NCBI GenBank assembly: GCA_007129085.1
Contig: SKWF01000114.1
Coordinates: forward strand, 1 to 7,884
DNA: 7,884 nt
Source: Balneolaceae bacterium
GTDB lineage: Bacteria; Bacteroidota; Rhodothermia; Balneolales; Balneolaceae
Reading direction: 5' to 3'
Shown here piece by piece: positions 6,526 through 7,884 of the stretch (within the stretch, counting starts at the first letter, position 1; the number at the start of each line of letters is the position of its first letter). The translations under genes were made by a program, and so were the position numbers. Under the pieces are notes generated by a model. The model saw only the letters and a list, made by a program, of their open reading frames with translations. It was not told where the DNA came from and made no database searches.

Positions 6526-6546
6526 TTAATTACTCATTCTCATTTT

Positions 6547-7884
6547 ATGTTTAAGCATTTCGTTGTTCTATTTATAATCGGTTTACTATCTATTCCTCAA
6601 ACAGCATTCGGTCAGCTTTCCGTAGATTTGGATTCAATTTCCGTAACGGCATCCCGAATTACCACATCCGTTTCGGAAAGCGGTAAAAGTGTATCTGTAC
6701 TTACCCAAAGAGATATTGAAGAGATGCCGATCACCTCGGTTGATGAACTTCTGCGAACGCTCCCCGGGGTAAATATAAATGCCCGGCAGGGATTTGGTGT
6801 GCAGGCAGATGTTGGTGTTCGAGGCAGTACATTTTCGCAGGTGCTGTTTATGCTCGATAATGTGCCGCTCAATGATCCGCTGACGGCCCATTTTAATGCC
6901 AATATTCCGGTGGCACTTTCAGAAATTGGCCAGATTGAACTGATTCGCGGCCCGGCTAGTGCATCGTTCGGTGCAGATGCTGTTGGTGGAGTTGTACACA
7001 TTAAAACACGCTCGTACCTGGAACGCGAACTGGAGGCGAGTGATCAGCTTATCAGCCGGGCAAGTGCCGATGTTGGGTTGGGACAGCACAATCTGCGTAC
7101 CGGCGATGTTTCTATAGAACTGCAGCGAGACAGGTGGCGTTTCAGCTCAGCACTGCTCACCGTTCAGTCCGATGGAGAGGAGTTGAGCAATCCCGGGTTT
7201 GATGAGGGAATATCTGACCAGGAGACCTACAATAACTTTTTTGAGATGACTAACTTTACGAGCTCATTCACCTATCAATTTAGTGATAATTTAACTTTCT
7301 ACACGCGAGCTGGAATTGAAGATCGCGATTTTAATGCCCGCTATTTTTATACACGAAATATTTTTGATGAAGCGGTTGAGGAGATCAGCAGTCGTTGGGG
7401 GCTTGCATCGCTGACGTTCGACCGAGACGCCTACCGCTCTGAGTTGAGTACATCGTACCGCCAGGTAGATGATACCTATCTCTTTATGCCGGGTACGCCT
7501 GCTAATGAGCATACCACCGATCAAATCTATCTAAACTGGTCGCACCAATATGAGTTCTTGGGTGCAAAATCGGATAGTGAAAGCCAACAGCGTCTAAATC
7601 CCGACCGATATGAGAGTATCCAGCTGATGGTTGGCGGGCAATATGTTGGCCGGCAGATTGAGAGTACCGATCGTGGCGATCATCAAACCGACATGGGCGG
7701 TATTTATGCTGTTGGAACCATAAGCTGGGTAAACGGGTGGAATGTTACCGCCAGCTCTCGCCTGCAGTTTGATGAAGTGGCAGGAACAGACTTTTTGCCA
7801 CAACTGAGTGCATCGTGGAACCGTGGAAGTGTAACGCTTCGGGGATCCGCCGGCCAAGCCATTCGGGTAGGTGATTTTACAGAG
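6547..7884 (+). CDS. TonB-dependent outer-membrane receptor, 3'-truncated
   Basis: The first 446 residues of a TonB-dependent receptor, open to the window end; such proteins usually run 600-750 residues when, as here, there is no N-terminal carboxypeptidase-like extension. The signal peptide is about 22 residues (MFKHF, hydrophobic core, AFG|Q). A TonB-box-like DSISVTA lies at 29-35. The plug domain spans about 42-154, with SVDELLRTLPGV (64-75), VGVRGS (89-94), LDNVPLND (103-110) and IELIRGPASASFGADAVGGVVHI, a typical BtuB-like plug end. From about 165 on, alternating aromatic strands of the barrel appear. The substrate is not determined. The plug resembles cobalamin/siderophore-type receptors more than SusC. 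No cysteine occurs in the visible part, which argues against an OprC-like copper receptor despite the copper genes next door. ATG 6547 is chosen because it gives the signal peptide; there is no Shine-Dalgarno. Confidence 0.93.
   Translation, partial: MFKHFVVLFIIGLLSIPQTAFGQLSVDLDSISVTASRITTSVSESGKSVSVLTQRDIEEMPITSVDELLRTLPGVNINARQGFGVQADVGVRGSTFSQVLFMLDNVPLNDPLTAHFNANIPVALSEIGQIELIRGPASASFGADAVGGVVHIKTRSYLERELEASDQLISRASADVGLGQHNLRTGDVSIELQRDRWRFSSALLTVQSDGEELSNPGFDEGISDQETYNNFFEMTNFTSSFTYQFSDNLTFYTRAGIEDRDFNARYFYTRNIFDEAVEEISSRWGLASLTFDRDAYRSELSTSYRQVDDTYLFMPGTPANEHTTDQIYLNWSHQYEFLGAKSDSESQQRLNPDRYESIQLMVGGQYVGRQIESTDRGDHQTDMGGIYAVGTISWVNGWNVTASSRLQFDEVAGTDFLPQLSASWNRGSVTLRGSAGQAIRVGDFTE

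Larger units (their letters stand above)
6155..6546. other. Divergent intergenic region between sco and a TonB-receptor gene
   Basis: These 392 bp separate oppositely directed genes and should hold promoters for both. Visible elements are an exact TAnnTTTG at 6381-6388 (plus strand), a TAGATAGATAG microrepeat around 6359-6369, and two adjacent hairpins ending in an A-tract at 6469-6525. I looked for the conserved boxes of cobalamin, TPP, SAM-II and preQ1 riboswitches and did not see them. The only small plus-strand ORF of note (6294-6359, 21 codons) has no supporting signal. Confidence 0.6.

Noticed and set aside
6155..6546. Cobalamin riboswitch upstream of a BtuB-like receptor
   Set aside because: This was looked for because such switches often precede btuB genes, but the conserved GCCACTG-type B12 box and its flanking helices are not visible.
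6612..7001. 129-codon minus-strand ORF within the TonB receptor
   Set aside because: It is the reverse-strand shadow of the plug domain, whose motifs are clear on the plus strand. It has no domain or start signal of its own.

Overview
The window (7,884 bp, moderate GC) looks like chromosomal DNA of a free-living, probably marine or halotolerant member of the Bacteroidetes/Rhodothermota/Balneolota assemblage. This is inferred from four things: several Asp/Glu-rich lipoproteins, a secreted repeat protein almost without lysine, start codons that mostly lack Shine-Dalgarno sequences, and two exact matches to the Bacteroidetes-type -7 element TAnnTTTG. No tRNA, rRNA, CRISPR array, insertion sequence or phage gene was found.

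Left part, plus strand: the 3' portion of a cyclophilin-type peptidyl-prolyl isomerase (1-429, cut by the window edge), a 253-residue lipoprotein with a formylglycine-generating-enzyme-like (SUMF1) fold but without that enzyme's copper cysteines (504-1265), and a complete acetate kinase, ackA (1310-2554). A hairpin at 2588-2615 separates ackA from the convergent gene. Its T-tract suits the minus-strand transcript best.

Middle, minus strand: a 700-residue lipoprotein (2681-4783) with one PKD-like domain and three tandem units of about 200 residues that look like beta-helix or beta-solenoid blocks. After an AT-rich gap come two genes 2 bp apart, transcribed Sco then PCu(A)C (6154 to 5100). Both are lipoprotein copper chaperones with all copper ligands present, and together they form a compact unit for delivering copper to cytochrome oxidase.

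Right part, plus strand: a 392-bp divergent intergenic region, then the first 446 residues of a TonB-dependent outer-membrane receptor (6547 to the window end). Two adjacent hairpins followed by an A-tract lie just before its start, which may be a regulatory leader RNA.

Most genes are recognisable housekeeping or envelope functions. The observations most worth following are the lysine-depleted three-unit lipoprotein, the structured leader of the TonB receptor, the inverted repeat overlapping the start codon of the SUMF1-like gene, and the divergent placement of the copper pair and the receptor. I did not find convincing evidence of a wholly new system.
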